A DNA stretch of 64,000 bases from Liolophura sinensis (taxonomy: Eukaryota > Mollusca > Polyplacophora > Chitonida > Chitonidae): positions 28,606,628-28,670,627 of the forward strand of contig NC_088305.1 of NCBI RefSeq assembly GCF_032854445.1, read 5' to 3'. A model generated the notes under the pieces. That model saw only the letters and a list, made by a program, of their open reading frames with translations, made no database searches and had not been told where the DNA came from. Positions 1 through 12,700 of this stretch are shown one piece after another (position 1 is the stretch's first letter; each line of letters opens with the position of its first letter). The position numbers were made by a program, and so were the translations under genes.

Positions 1-417
1 TGCATGGAATAACGCATGATATATGTTCATTGGACTTGTGGAATGTGAAGGGTCGATTGGAAGATTACACCGTGTCAAGGCGCTTTTACGAATGACGTCG
101 CGTCGTAAGTTGCACTGGTGATATAGCTCGACTGCGGCCTAATGACAGGTGGCTGAATAGGCGCGGTGATTTCATCCTGTGATGGGTTTCCTTCACAGTT
201 AAATATGATTAGCGTTGTCTTTAATTGAATAATTCAACACAAATATAGATAATTGTATAAAAGTACCAATGTATTAAGCGAATATTTCAATAAATAAAAA
301 AGCAAACAAATTAAACCCATTATTCGTGCATGATAATCCACATAAGTATTATATACTTGTAGACATATTTAGGCACTTTTATTGTATTGTATGAACGTAA
401 AACTGACTTTACCTCAG

Positions 418-3400
418 ACATGGATGTGCGGTGGTACACTGGAGATCATTCCGTGCTCGCACGTCGGCCATCTTTTCCGCACGAAATTGCCGTTCTCCTT
501 TCAAGGCCGTGAGGTTGGCGAGACAGTTCGCGAGAACAACGCCCGTATTGTGGAGGTCTGGCTGAACAACTACAAACACTTCTTTTACGACAGAATATTT
601 TATGAAAAGGTAAGGGAATTTTACGTTGGTAGATATCTCTGATATCGAAAACTATCTAAGAGAAATAGTTGTAAAGTAGTTTGGATTGTATTGTTTTAGG
701 CAGAGAAGCTGATTATGGCGCCGCACACACCATTCCCACAAGATTCTATAAAGAATCATTAATATACAGATACGAAAATTCTCTATAGGAGGCGATTGTT
801 TATAGAGAAACGTAAAAAGGGCTCCTGGATTATTATTTATGAGGGGATGACCAAGGCATTGGGAACAAGAATTGTGGTTAAGATTCGCATACCTTACTCT
901 CGATGGTCGGCTGCGGACTCACGCCTAGGCTGCTAATTCCTGCATATCGTATCCCGCTGTGTGAACAAAGTGTTAATGTAGTTTTCACGTATTGCAGTAG
1001 AAAAACACAAGCAATCCAGCTTGGACCCGAGTGGGTCCAAGTGACTTGATGGGAAACGGTCCCCCATTAGTTTAGGTGCGTATGGTATCATAGAACTATT
1101 ATAGATCACTTTAAGGTAATCGATATGACTTTCCTGATTTACAGTTCAATCGGTGACATATACACTGGAAGTGTTCAATGTGACTAGCATTCTCCAAACA
1201 CCTGCTACTGTTACAGGTAGATGTAGGGGACGTAACTGAGAGAGAAAATATCCGTGAAAACTTGAAGTGTAAATCTTTTGACTGGTACCTTGAGAACGTG
1301 TACCCCGAGTTATACGTACCCTACGACAGTAAAGCTACTGGTATGGTAGGTCCAAAGTGCAACAAACATTTGTTGATAAAATTGCAAAGGATGCTAATTA
1401 AGTGTGTATTGTAGAAAATACAAAATATTTAGACTTTATTAGTAACTGATGCGACATCTAACCAAAGAAAACACAGTGAATAGGCAGTGTCTCTTTATGT
1501 AAACGTTTTTAATCAGTTTGTTTATTCACTGCTGTCCGTCATTAGTACCAGACAACTCTCCAGCATGACTTAAAACTGCAGCTGTTCAAGCGAGGGCTGG
1601 ATCCGAACCTAACACAGCCAACTGGGTGCGATACTAAGTTAGCTAGAGCCAGTTAATGTACCCATTTTAGTGAATTGTACTACCTGTGTTAATTTTACAC
1701 TAAAATCCCCATAGCAACGTAATTATGCACAATCAAATCTGCTGATAGCGACATGACCTGTAGTCCCTTTACTTTGAGTAACTGGTTATTCTGCGAGAGG
1801 TCCTTTCTGATACAAGTGAGAGTGTATAATTTCCGTCATCTGTTTGCAGATAAAGATGTCGAGTGGAGGAAAAGACTTTTGTATGCAGTCCACGCAGTCT
1901 TGGTTCCTCAATGGTAACGTCTTTCAGACGTTCCAACCTTGTAGCAAGGATGTGCCCCCTCAGGTATTCCATGACACCTGGGGCATTTTAATTAATTATT
2001 TAATTGCAAATTACCAAGGACGTATTATTCTGAGTTACTTTTTGGATTGTTGTCTTTTACGCCATATTCAAGTTTTTCATATAAACTTGTATATCAAAGT
2101 TGAATATCAGCTGAAGCATGAAACTGACATGAATAATTTCTACCTAATTTCTGGATGAAATTTGAAGTAAGGGATATTTGGAAGTTAAGAGTGACACCAC
2201 AGCGAGATATACATGTATATGGATTAGGGCTTATTTTCAATGAATACAAATACAAATAAAGAATGATAATGTTCATTGTTTATTTATTTGCTAGGTGTTT
2301 TACGTCGTAGTATTCGTTGTTTAAACCGGCATAGGATTATATTTCACCTTCTATTTCTTTTACGCCTTTCCGTAATTGATTTTGCGCTTATATTGTTGTC
2401 TCTAGCACTGGACATTAACTCGTGAGAATCAGATCAGGCGTGACGAGGGCTGTCTCACGGTGGACCGGAAGGACAACAAGGTCATCATCACCGGGTGTGA
2501 GGAGTTGGCCGGGAAAGGCACGTGGACATATCACCAGGTGGGTGATTAACAGAAATGGTAGTCATGGTTTTGATTTGTCGATAAACCCAGTCGGTTTTAG
2601 TCATCTTATAAACTATCACATTACACGATTTGGACAGTGAAGTAATTTTGATAAAATTTCGGATAAAACATTACTCGCGTCTTTCCAACGTCACTGAAAG
2701 CTGTTGACGGTTTTTCTTTACATGAATCTGTTATAATTTGGTGGTTTGTGTTGAGCGTTGTTGTGGGCATTGGCCTATGGTGATTAATCACATAGAGTGT
2801 CCATTTTTGTTGACGGCTGGTATACGAATACCTGTTTTGAGCGCCTAGACTCCCGACAATATCATCACAGAAAAGGTACATGGCTCTGACAAACTGCCTA
2901 GTCCCAAAATAAAAGCTATTCAGTTGCACGCCAATATATCTGTACAGTGTGATTATGAAAGTCCGCTTTCGGTTTTTACTCTTCGGACTCACCATCATCG
3001 TTTGATTGATGTTTGGGAACAATCTAGGATTGAAAAACAACCGTTGTTGTCTTTTGCCCATGCATGAACCTTAATGTCTTAGGTGCAGTGGTCAATAAAA
3101 AGACACGCTCGCTGTGAGTTCAAGTCCAGCTCATGCTGGCTAACTCTCCGGCCGTACGGGGAAGGTCTGCCAGCAACCTGCTGATGGTCGTGGATTTCCA
3201 CCGGGCTGGGCCCGGTTTCCTCCCACCATTCTGTTGGCCGTCATCGTATTAGTGAAATATCCAATCAAATAAATAAATTAAAAGACACGCGAAAAACTGT
3301 TTGCTGTTGCCTACACCCCCACCACCTCCTGCCCACTTCTGACAGAATGGCAAGCCGCCTGTGGAACCATGAGCGTGCGATTTATTTGATACGTATAGCT

Positions 3401-3573
3401 GCTTTTATTATTATTTTCAGAACAACACAATTTCCCATGACGAGACAGGGAAGTGTTTGACGTTTCAATCGGGATCAGAATTTGCCCTTGTGGACAAATG
3501 TTCCGATAACAGCAATCAAGTGTGGCAATGGGAGCGACGGGTGCTGAAACTTAAACCAGAAATCAACGACTGA
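418..3573 (+). CDS. GALNT: Polypeptide N-acetylgalactosaminyltransferase, copy A, last five exons (5' part outside window)
   Basis: Golgi enzyme that transfers GalNAc from UDP-GalNAc to Ser/Thr of mucin-type proteins. Visible exons: 418-609, 1217-1345, 1850-1963, 2406-2537 and 3421-3573 (TGA), all phase 0 with AG/GT borders, giving 239 codons. The first exon opens with the Gal/GalNAc-T motif (WMCGG, then PCSHVGH and FR; the second His is the family's metal ligand region). The second carries a C[15 protein letters not shown] end of the catalytic domain. The last three form a ricin-B-type lectin domain, with CMQS, CLTV and CLTF cysteine segments and a QVW motif. Compared with copy B the coding exons differ at seven bases by eye count, two of them amino-acid changes (Ser instead of Asn in exon 3 shown here; Ser instead of Leu in the last exon). 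Earlier exons must lie before base 1. Family assignment is firm; the paralogue is not determined. Confidence 0.93.
3096..3290 (+). mobile_element. tRNA-derived SINE, family 1, 5'-truncated, with flanking repeats
   Basis: Starts within the tRNA-like box B (TGAGTTCAAGTCC), continues with the family-1 body (GGTCTGCCAGCAACCTGC, CGGGCTGGGCCCGG) and ends in AATCAAATAAATAAAT. It is bracketed by AAAAGACACGC on both sides, read as a target-site duplication. It sits in the last intron of GALNT copy A. The same insertion is in copy B (33433-33632), so it predates the duplication. Confidence 0.85.
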
Positions 3574-5989
3574 ACTTAGGTTTTCTTCCAATTTTTTATT
3601 TTTATCAGAGTTTTATGTCGACCTTGGAGCCGAGAGATGTGTGAGAAATAAGTTGTCTTGTCGTAGTTAGTTTTTAGAAATTGTAGGAAAATGTAGTTTT
3701 TTGTTAATCAATCATCTAATTTAGATTTTGAAAACAAATATACATAACATACATAAAATGTACATATAAAGAGTTATTGCAAAGTTTCTACAATACATAT
3801 ATGACATCTGCTGCAATTTGAGTTTAGGAGTCTTTTTTTCTTAATCCTCCGAACACTGAGGATAAAACTAACCGAGACTTTCAAACACATATTTCTAACC
3901 GCTTTTTTTGTTTTTTTTTTTGTCATCGTATTTGATGTTAACTGCCGAATATGAAAGGGGGGCAACAGTCCATTTCCTTTCACACTATTTAGACATAGTC
4001 GCCTGATGTTCTACTCATTATTACTTCCTCTGAATACCGTGAGACAAGATCAGGTCAAAGGTCTGTGTGTTCTCAGGCGTGTTTATAAAGGAGATGTAAT
4101 TTTGACTGGTGATAAACGAAATACTGAAGAATTTTTATACCCCTAACTCAGACGAATAGCTTCATAGTATCGTGATTTTGTCAGATTGTATGTATATATA
4201 TGATGTATAAGAAAGTATGACTTCGTGTGCAGGATATAACTATTGCCATTTCAGGTATAGAACTATTTTTCCGGCAAGTGCAATATTAGTTTTTAGTGGA
4301 TACATAGACACAGGCGTGAGAATGTGTCCCGCCTTACACGATAATCCTTACCGGATTTCTCCGGTTGCCGGATTAACCAGATTGCCAGAGTCTCCCTATG
4401 TCCACTATATGGATAGTTATGACTACGTGTCTGAGGTACAACTCAAGTTGTTTACCATGTGTAGTTTTAGGTTTTGGTGGATATACATACAGAAGTGACG
4501 ATGTGTTCAAAGCAAAAATCCCCCTAAAATAATAAACGTGAAATTTAGCAGTGAAAAAATAATGTTTTTATGTGTAGAAGAAGCCTTTGTGCTTGGAGTG
4601 TGTAGATAATAAGTACCACTGTTCAGACTGCGTAAGGCCATAGAAACACGGTAAAGCAGCGTACTCCACAAACTAAGACGGTCACGTTTAGTCGATTGCA
4701 GAATATTGTCTCACAGAAAGCATGCATTTTGTCATCCATCTGTGAACGGACTAGAAGTTCAAGGAGCCCAGTATTTCCCGGTATTTGTCTTTTAATGAAG
4801 TATTTCTTTCGGCCATCGAATATGATACATGATCCACTACGTCAAGTACCTACACAAGATATTCAATTCATGTCGCAACAAGGTTAATTATACACCTAGC
4901 TCTGCTCAGTTAAGTACCCTACCCTGCTTTACACTGTCCTGTGTCAACTTTAATTTATCCTTAGCGAAATATAACCTTTGGCTTATATTAGAAGGCTGTC
5001 AGTTTTTGGTGACTAAGCTAAGTGATTGGTTATTGACTGGGTATTTCATTTCTTGAGACGTTTATATTTGCCTCAAGAGACATTGGGCTAAAACTCACAA
5101 CGCCATTGTTTCTTTAATAACCCTTCTTCACAAAAAGTTAATTGAATCCCCCCCCCCCCCCCACCCCACCTCTCAAGGGAGAGACGGCTAAGTTGACACC
5201 ACACGGGCCTCGTTTGTAGAGTCTCGACGCTGACTTTTATTGATCGGTTTGAACCTAATACATAGGATGTCAGGCCAGGACAGGGTATGAGGTACATGTA
5301 CGTTTCGTGACTCTACCCAAGAACTAAACTCACAGGGTCTCGTGTTTGAATCCAGCTCTGGCAGAGTATCTTTGTAGCTTTTGTGTTACTTTATAACATC
5401 GGCTTTCTGGTTTGTAGGACTATTTAAACCAGCTGAATTTCGTTGATGAACACTTGTCTTTCGCCAGCAGGCCCGAGGCAGCAGGGTTGTTTGTCTCAGG
5501 CAGGAAAGTTTACGCAATCAATCAATTAATCAATCAATCAATCAATCAATCAATTAAATAATCAATATGTTGGTCTTTCTACCGCTACATACCTGATCTC
5601 AATTTTCAGAGAAAATGCCACAAAAACAAACTGACCGCAAATGATGAACAATGTAATTCCTGATACATGGTATATGCGATTAAGATACTCTTCACCTTTG
5701 AACAAAGGTGCTAGAGGGTATGTAATTTGCAACTATTTAAGCATTTACAGTGAACAGTTGGAAAAAAAACACTGCGATAAACTGACAAGAAGCCGAATTT
5801 TATCGGGCACGTGTGACCATTGGCCAGATATAACACCGTCGTCGCTGCTTTGGTTTTACACTGTTTAATAATATTGCAACGCTGCGAAGTCAATCAATTG
5901 CTTCACAATCCCAACAGTTCGGTCACAGCTCAGAACAGCCTGTGTCTAATTATAATTTCAATGACGGAAATCAATGCCTATACAATACT
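3574..5989. other. 3' flank of GALNT copy A, no gene seen
   Basis: AT-rich sequence without a supportable exon. It includes a poly-C tract near 5150, a (CAAT)n run at about 5516-5563, a tRNA-like box B (GTTTGAATCC) near 5345 and a dispersed repeat at 5690-5880. Nearly all of it recurs after copy B (33903-36430). A 93-codon open stretch at 4217-4498 is only partly kept in the second copy and matches nothing I know. Confidence 0.6.
5690..5880 (-). repeat. Dispersed repeat family R-B
   Basis: On the minus strand it reads AAAACCAAAGCAGCGACGAC, then a GGCCAATGGTCACA segment, a CGGCTTCTTGTCAGTTTA segment and AACTGTTCACTGTAAATGCT. Recognisable copies occur at 26286-26440 (+), 29060-29230 (+), 36160-36340 (-), 40710-40790 (-), 42407-42545 (+), 55440-55585 (-), 57433-57525 (+) and 61075-61200 (+). 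About 150-190 bp, non-coding, family not recognised. Confidence 0.7.
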
Positions 5990-6541
5990 ACATCTACCCC
6001 GACTGCACACATCTACTCGGCCGCACACATCTACCCCGACTGCATACATCTACTCGGGTGCACACATCTACTCGGGTGCACACGTCTACTCCGGCTGCAC
6101 ACATCTACCCCGCTGCACATATCTACCCTGGCTACACACATATACCTTGGCTACACACATCTACTCGGCTGCACACATCTACCTCGACTGAACACATCTA
6201 CCCTAGCTGCACACATCTACCCTGGCTGCACACATCTACTGGACTGCACACATCTACTCCGCTGCACGCATTTACTCGGCTGCACACATCTACCCCGGTT
6301 GCACACAGGTACTCTGCTGCACACCTCTAAGTCGCTGCCTACATTTAATCTGATGAACACATCTTCCCCGACTGCACACATCTACCCCGACTGCACACAT
6401 CTACCCCTGCTGCACACATCTACTCTGCTGCACTCATCTACTCGGCTGCATACATCTACTCGACTAGACACATCTACGCCGACTGTACACATCTATTCGG
6501 CTGAACACATCTACTCTGCCGCACGCATGTACTCGGCTACA
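5990..6541 (+). repeat. 18/19-bp minisatellite, array A
   Basis: Tandem CTGCACACATCTACTCGG (18 bp) and CTGCACACATCTACCCCGA (19 bp) variants, roughly 30 units. Mixed unit lengths make all forward frames open by chance, producing long Thr/His/Leu-rich reading frames. The array marks the right edge of the duplicated block and is shorter than its partner at 36440-37135. Confidence 0.93.
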
Positions 6542-6584
6542 CCCTAACCCTAACACGTACCTACTGGAGTCAGTAGGTACGTGT
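6542..6584. other. CCCTAA pair and perfect 14-bp hairpin at the duplication edge
   Basis: Just after the minisatellite come two telomere-like CCCTAA units, then ACACGTACCTACTG, a GAGT loop and the exact reverse complement (6553-6584). The partner array at 37135 ends differently, so this structure belongs to the breakpoint on this side. Confidence 0.75.
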
Positions 6585-6795
6585 CTATTTAGAATGGGGC
6601 GTAAACTAGGCTGGAGAAGTTTATTTGTAAGTTCGTGGTATGATAAACTTTGTTTCAGAAACTGTTTGCAGTTCAGCTGTTAACCTAACCTAAATGTACA
6701 CAGCAACGAGCTGTTAACCAAGGCCACCATTCACAGTACAGCCAGGACACATTCTGTGGCCGATACAGATATCATTGGACCAATATCGTTGAACC
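6585..6795 (+). promoter_or_regulatory. Probable 5' UTR/promoter of the SLC5 gene
   Basis: About 210 bp of unique sequence before the transporter start codon. It contains an ATTGGACCAAT palindrome (inverted CCAAT boxes) about 20 bp before the ATG and a good initiation context (GAACCATGG). Pyrimidine-rich segments ending in CAG near 6659 and 6672 could be 3' splice sites of a non-coding first exon. No TATA box is obvious. Confidence 0.4.
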
Positions 6796-9700
6796 ATGGA
6801 TACGAGTAGCATCAGTACCTTCCACGCTGCAGATTACGCCCTCTTTGGGCTTAGCCTCGCAATATCTGTCGGTGTCGGGATATTTTACGCCATCAAAGAC
6901 AGGAACAAAGTGGACACCGAGGAAGTGTTTCTGGGCGGACGTAAAATGTCAGTTATCCCCGTGGCCTTGTCTCTGCTCGCCAGTTTCCAGTCCGCAATAT
7001 CTATCATCGGGATACCGGCGGAGGTGTATTTCAGGAATACAATGTATCTATTATTCGTACTTTCCAGCCCCATTGGCTATTTTCTGCTGCAACTACATCT
7101 ACATACCCATTTTCTACAATCTGAGAATAACTAGTGCCTTCGAGGTATGATCATATTTATTTACTCTTTTCTTCATTCTTTGTTTTTTAACACTGCACGC
7201 TGAGCAGTCTCTTACTTAGTGACACATATTGTGTTGACCTTTCAGTTTATTTGTCACGAATAATATATATTTATATAAACAGTGTAACAGAAAACGTAAA
7301 CAAATATATAGCAACCACAGAATTATTAAGAAAACAATTAAATACTTATATTATCAAACGCTCAAGCCTTTATACTGCTAAATAATTAAGGACATGGCAC
7401 TTAAAATGATGTCTCAGATATTAAACAGGGAGAACAGTCATAGTAAACACCAGCTAGAGTAGGTCTCCAAGCAGGCAAGGTGAACACAATGCCGTGAACC
7501 ACCTATATATCTCTCGACCGAACGCGGAAGATCACCCCTCCTTCTCTTAAGTCAATACAATCCTTCACTACCCTGCTGACATTATTCAGTGTCCCCCAAG
7601 ATAAACAGGCATGCAGGCTGTTCTTGACCTACATACGCATTGTAATCATGTCCTTTTTATCTTCAGAAGGGTGTTATATATAGCATAGAATAGACGCACA
7701 TAAACACATTTCATGTATAACGTATGAGAACATACTATAGAACTATATAGAACGCGTGTGTATGAATTATGATTAAAACAAGAGTTTTTGTGATTTCTGC
7801 TGTCGGTTTTTGCCTCATGATCCTGGTGGCCTTAGGCGTTGCTCAAGATTTCTGTAAAAAATTTGCTAGTTCTTGTAGTGATGTAAATGAGAGAGAACGG
7901 CGCATTCGCTGTAAGGAGCATGACAAGTAACCTGCGCATGGTCATGATTTTTACCCAGGTTTTGACCGTTTTCCTCCTACCATAGTGCTGACCGCAGTCT
8001 TAATACACCTATCAAATAAATAAACAAATACATAAATATTCGTTTTCTGATTAAAGAATGGAATGGATGTATCCAACACATCTGATGTTCCGCCACTCCT
8101 TCTTTCATGATAACGTTACCTTTTCTTCCATTTCAGGTGAGGGCAATTGTGACGTCATGACGTCAAAGAAAGATTAAACATTTGCAACAAATTACAACTT
8201 ATGATTGGTCAAATGCGTGATCTTGATTGACAGTTTGGAGAGGTCTATTGTGACGTCATGACGTCACAGAACTATGGAACATTGTAAACAATGTGTGGTA
8301 TGCCTATAACGTAAAACACCATATATTTATCTATTTACTACAGGATTTTTAACGCGGTACTTGGGAGTTTCCAGATCTTAAGATTTACTGGATTCGAACA
8401 TTCGACGTTATGGCATGGTCTGAGTCCAGCACTTCATCCGCGTGAACTGTAAAACATCACACATTTGATACATACGGGGAATAAAGTGTAGATTTTATAG
8501 ATGCTTTCTGTTGTAGTACTTGTCACTTCGCTTCCACATCTCGCTGAGGACGGCCACATCGGTGCTGTACTCCATCCAAATGGTGAGTGTACGTTTATAC
8601 ACCATACTAAAAAATCAGTGCATGGTTGTTTAAGATGAAGACGTGTTACTCTCTACCTGTCGCCTTACATCGCTGCCACCACAAGCAAGTTTTGTACAGA
8701 TGTCTTGAGTAACGCTGAGGTCACTGGGGTCACCGTGATGAGGAAGCAAGTGATGTCAGAAAACACAATCAACCCGTCTCAACCTTGGTCTCTAACAATA
8801 CTTTGCGTACATGCATTCTATTTATCTAGAGTATGTACAAGATGACATCCTAAAACAACTGTATAGATGAACGCTCATTAAATAGTTCTGTGGGATAATG
8901 AGGTTAAGCCTAAGCAAGTCTACGAGGCTCGCACAGGCTCCAAAGGTAAAACTTATCTATTGTTGACAGTGATGTAAAGCGAAAGGCAGAGAGCGCCGCA
9001 TGCCCTGCTTGTGCTGCGTTTTGTCACTTTACATACAGTTGTACATTCAGTTGAATACGCAGATTTCGAATGGCGTCATTATGACGTCCCGGTGTGAAAA
9101 GGCGTCGCCTCTTTATGGCACGGCACACCCAAAAAATAATCTGTTAGTATGAAAGTTTGTTGTCTGAGTGATGCTGGAATGTATTCTGTTATTATAACAG
9201 AATGGTATGTCATATTCTACATAATGTCCTGTTAGTCTAATAGAATATATATATTGAATTAGTAGAATATATGTGTGATATTTAACAGAAAATTCCATTG
9301 AAATAGCAGAATGCATTCTATCATCACTTAGACAACAGACTTCGTGTTAAGTTTAACGGATTATTTTTTTTAGTGTAAGGCTACTTGCCTATATAACCTT
9401 GCATAACTAGTGTTGGCAGAATATCATTATTTGTTGATTTGATTCAACATTTAATGCCCAAGTATGAACTATTTTGGGTCAGTATCATAACCTTTGCACC
9501 ATTTTTTAACAGTTGTTGTATATGTCGGTGGTGCTCTACGCCCCCTCGCTGGCGCTAAGTGCAGGTAGGTGATAATACATGTATGTCTGTTTTTTAGGGG
9601 CTGGTTAAATTACTTAAAACCACCTGAAACTGGCCGAGATAAACTTTAGAAACTGATAAACTTTTAGTGGTGAATCAAACAATAATCTGTTAGTGTTAAC

Positions 9701-12700
9701 AAAGCGTTTGTCGCCTGGGTGATGCTAGGATGTATTCTGTTATTATAACATAATACTCTGTCTTTTTCAACACAATGTCCTGTTGGTATAATGGAATCTA
9801 TAACAGAAGAGGTCAAATGGTTTGTAATGGTCATAAGTCAACTGGATGGCATTGGATGTCAAGAATTGTTTATAGTCATTAAGTCAACCGATTTCGATAC
9901 TTAAACACCAGACATGTTGAAATATCAACAGCAATGGCATTAAAAAAAAACAACAATTCAAAATGAAAAAGTATTGTTACTGTTCATTTTACAACAAAAA
10001 TGTGTGTCTTTTGTGCACAAATGTGTCTTATCCTTCAGAGTGCATTGCGAGCTAGACTTGATACACACTTTTTAACACTATTGTTATTTTATTCGGATTC
10101 ATGTTTGTTGCCTCTTCCAGTGACTGTTCTGCCGTTGTGGCCAGTTGTAGCCGCTGTCGGAGTTGTCTGTATCTTTTATACCACGATAGTAAGTAACATT
10201 CTTTACATCAGAACATGCATATTTTATTGGGTTAAACACCGTTTTGGGAACTGGCTTTGCGATTATTTACATGGAACGTCCATCTTGATTAACGGTTGAA
10301 ATAAGAATGTCTGTTATGCCTCCTTAATAGACAGATAGTATAAAAAATTTGCGACACGCAAAAAATTAAGATGCGCGCAATAAGACGTGGGAGTGTAAAG
10401 ATCGTCGGCAAATCCGTGTCCCGCACGTGGGAAGGTCTGTCAGCAGCCTGCAGACGGCCATGGGTTTCCCTCGGGCTGTACCCGGTTTCCTCTCACCATA
10501 AGGCTGGCCTCCGTCGTACCAGCGAACACTAATCAAATACATAAACAAAGCAAAACCGTGTCCTAAATAACAGTTTACGCTTTTGTTTCCTGGCAGGGCT
10601 TCAGGTGATGACTCACTGCATTGACAACTCATTTAGTGGAACAGAATAAGTGGAAGAATTGTTCAATTTTGTGGTTAAATACAGGGCGGTATGAAGGCGG
10701 TGGTGTGGACGGACACGTTCCAAATGCTAGTGATCTTTGCCGGGTTGCTGGCTGTTTTGATACAGGGGAGTGTAGTGACTGGCGGGTTAGCGAACGCTTG
10801 GACCATCGCCAGTGATCACGGAAGAATAAAGTTCAACGAGTAAGTAAACAGACAGGCCATTCCCCTAAATTAATGATTCAACGAAAATCCATCATTTTAT
10901 TTTTCATCAGTTGCTCACTTGCTCAAAGTGTATTAAGACTAAAGCCCCTGTTTTTAACTTTCTTCTGGCCTATTTTGATATTTGCTTTTCATTTGTGTAC
11001 ACTCGTTAAATGTAAAAATAGTCCTATCTTCATTCTTGTGACTTATAAAAATGTTGGACAACCATTGCTGACATTAATTCACCGATGACCGGTCTTACCG
11101 ATTCCTATAGCCACAAATAACACCTCTTTTATTGAGAAAGTTCTCAAGTTCACAGGCGTTCAGCGTCCCACTTTTCTCTATTGCTCGTCTACTCTAAATA
11201 ACGTTTTGTCAAACGTTTTCCAGACGCCCATGTTATAGTAAATGTGATCAGTAACAGTTGCCTAACAGCTTTGACAGACTTCATATTACAGTGATTTGAC
11301 TGAACGTCACAGTTGTTATTTTATATCCCCCCAGAATCAGTGATGAATTGACAGAACGCCACAGTTGTTGATGTATTTCCTCCTAAAATCAGTGATGATT
11401 TGACAGAACGCCACAGTTATTGTTGTATTTCCTCCCAAAATCAGTGATGATTTGACAGAACGCCACAGTTGTTGTTGTATTCCCACCCCCCGCAAATCAG
11501 TGATGATTTGACAGAACGCCACAGTTGTTGCTGTATTTTCTCCCAGAATCAGTGATGATTTGAATGAATTGCACAGTTGTTGTTGTATTTCTCTTCGACT
11601 TTACGTGAAAGTTGTTGTTGTATTTCCCCTAACTGTGATTTGACTAAACGTCACAGTTGTTGTATTTCCCTCCCAGAATCAGTGGTGATCCGACAGTACG
11701 GCACAGTATCTGGTCCTTGATCATTGGCGGGACATTCACAAATATGGCGGTTTACGGGACGAACCAAGCTCAGGTGCAGAGAGCCTGCACATGCCCAACC
11801 CTGACTAAAGCACGACTGTAAGTCACCGTTATACTGTTTCAGAGTCTAGGAAAAGGTTCATGCAGCATTGAAAATAGCTATGGACGCTTTTCACTGGCTA
11901 ATGAGACCAGTATGTCGCCTAGTTGCGTGTTCGAGAGCGTGTACTATGATCGACGATTCCAATGTACGTCATAAAACATTGCTGCTAAAGCGTGTCACTC
12001 AAGGCTTTAGCATCAAGCGCCTCTACTTTTCGCCAAACATATAGGCCACTAATTACAACTTGTTACAATTGTTAAAACACTGGCTTGTTACAATTCAGGG
12101 CCTACTGGCTGAATGTTCCCGGCCTAATGATCAGCGTTTTGCTCTACGTCCTCATTGGCGTTGTCATGTTTGCGTATTACGTTGATCGAGACCCGCTGGA
12201 TTCTGGCAGGATTGCCGCCCCTGATCAGGTACGAGTAACGAGGTTATAGTGTTGTAGGACCTTGTCTATCTAGGCAGGTAATTCCCGACAGTAGCTTACG
12301 CATGCTATTTACAGCGCATGCGCCAATCTTAAATGTTCGTTTTACCTCACTCGTGCCACTAGTAAATTTTGTACGGGAGCCCTGAACACGGCCGAAACGA
12401 CTGGCGTAATTGTGGCGAGGCTTATACGACACGAAGTGATGCCAGAGAAAGTCTGTCAAGCTTTGTTTCTAATAATACACTCTCTATATCTAAAGAATTT
12501 ACAGTATAATTCTAACCAACATCTGAAACAATTTTATTGATGAACACTGATTAAATTGCCCCGTGCGAGAGCACAGGTGGGTGAGGCTAAGCATAGCACA
12601 GACTCCAATGGTCAAGCTTGTCTGGTGACGGGAGAGATGTATAGCGAACGTAGGGAGCGGCATTTTCGCTAAGGGTATGGACAGTACGGGGTTTTGCGAG

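Noticed and set aside
2621-3061. Minus-strand 146-codon frame in a GALNT intron
   Set aside because: The second copy of the region does not keep it open, and composition is intron-like.
4217-4498. 93-codon frame in the GALNT 3' flank
   Set aside because: The start is lost in the second copy, and no domain or splice context supports it.
5942-6547. Open frames of about 120-200 codons rich in Thr, His and Leu
   Set aside because: They are translations of the 18/19-bp minisatellite; several forward frames are open at once and the composition follows the repeat unit.
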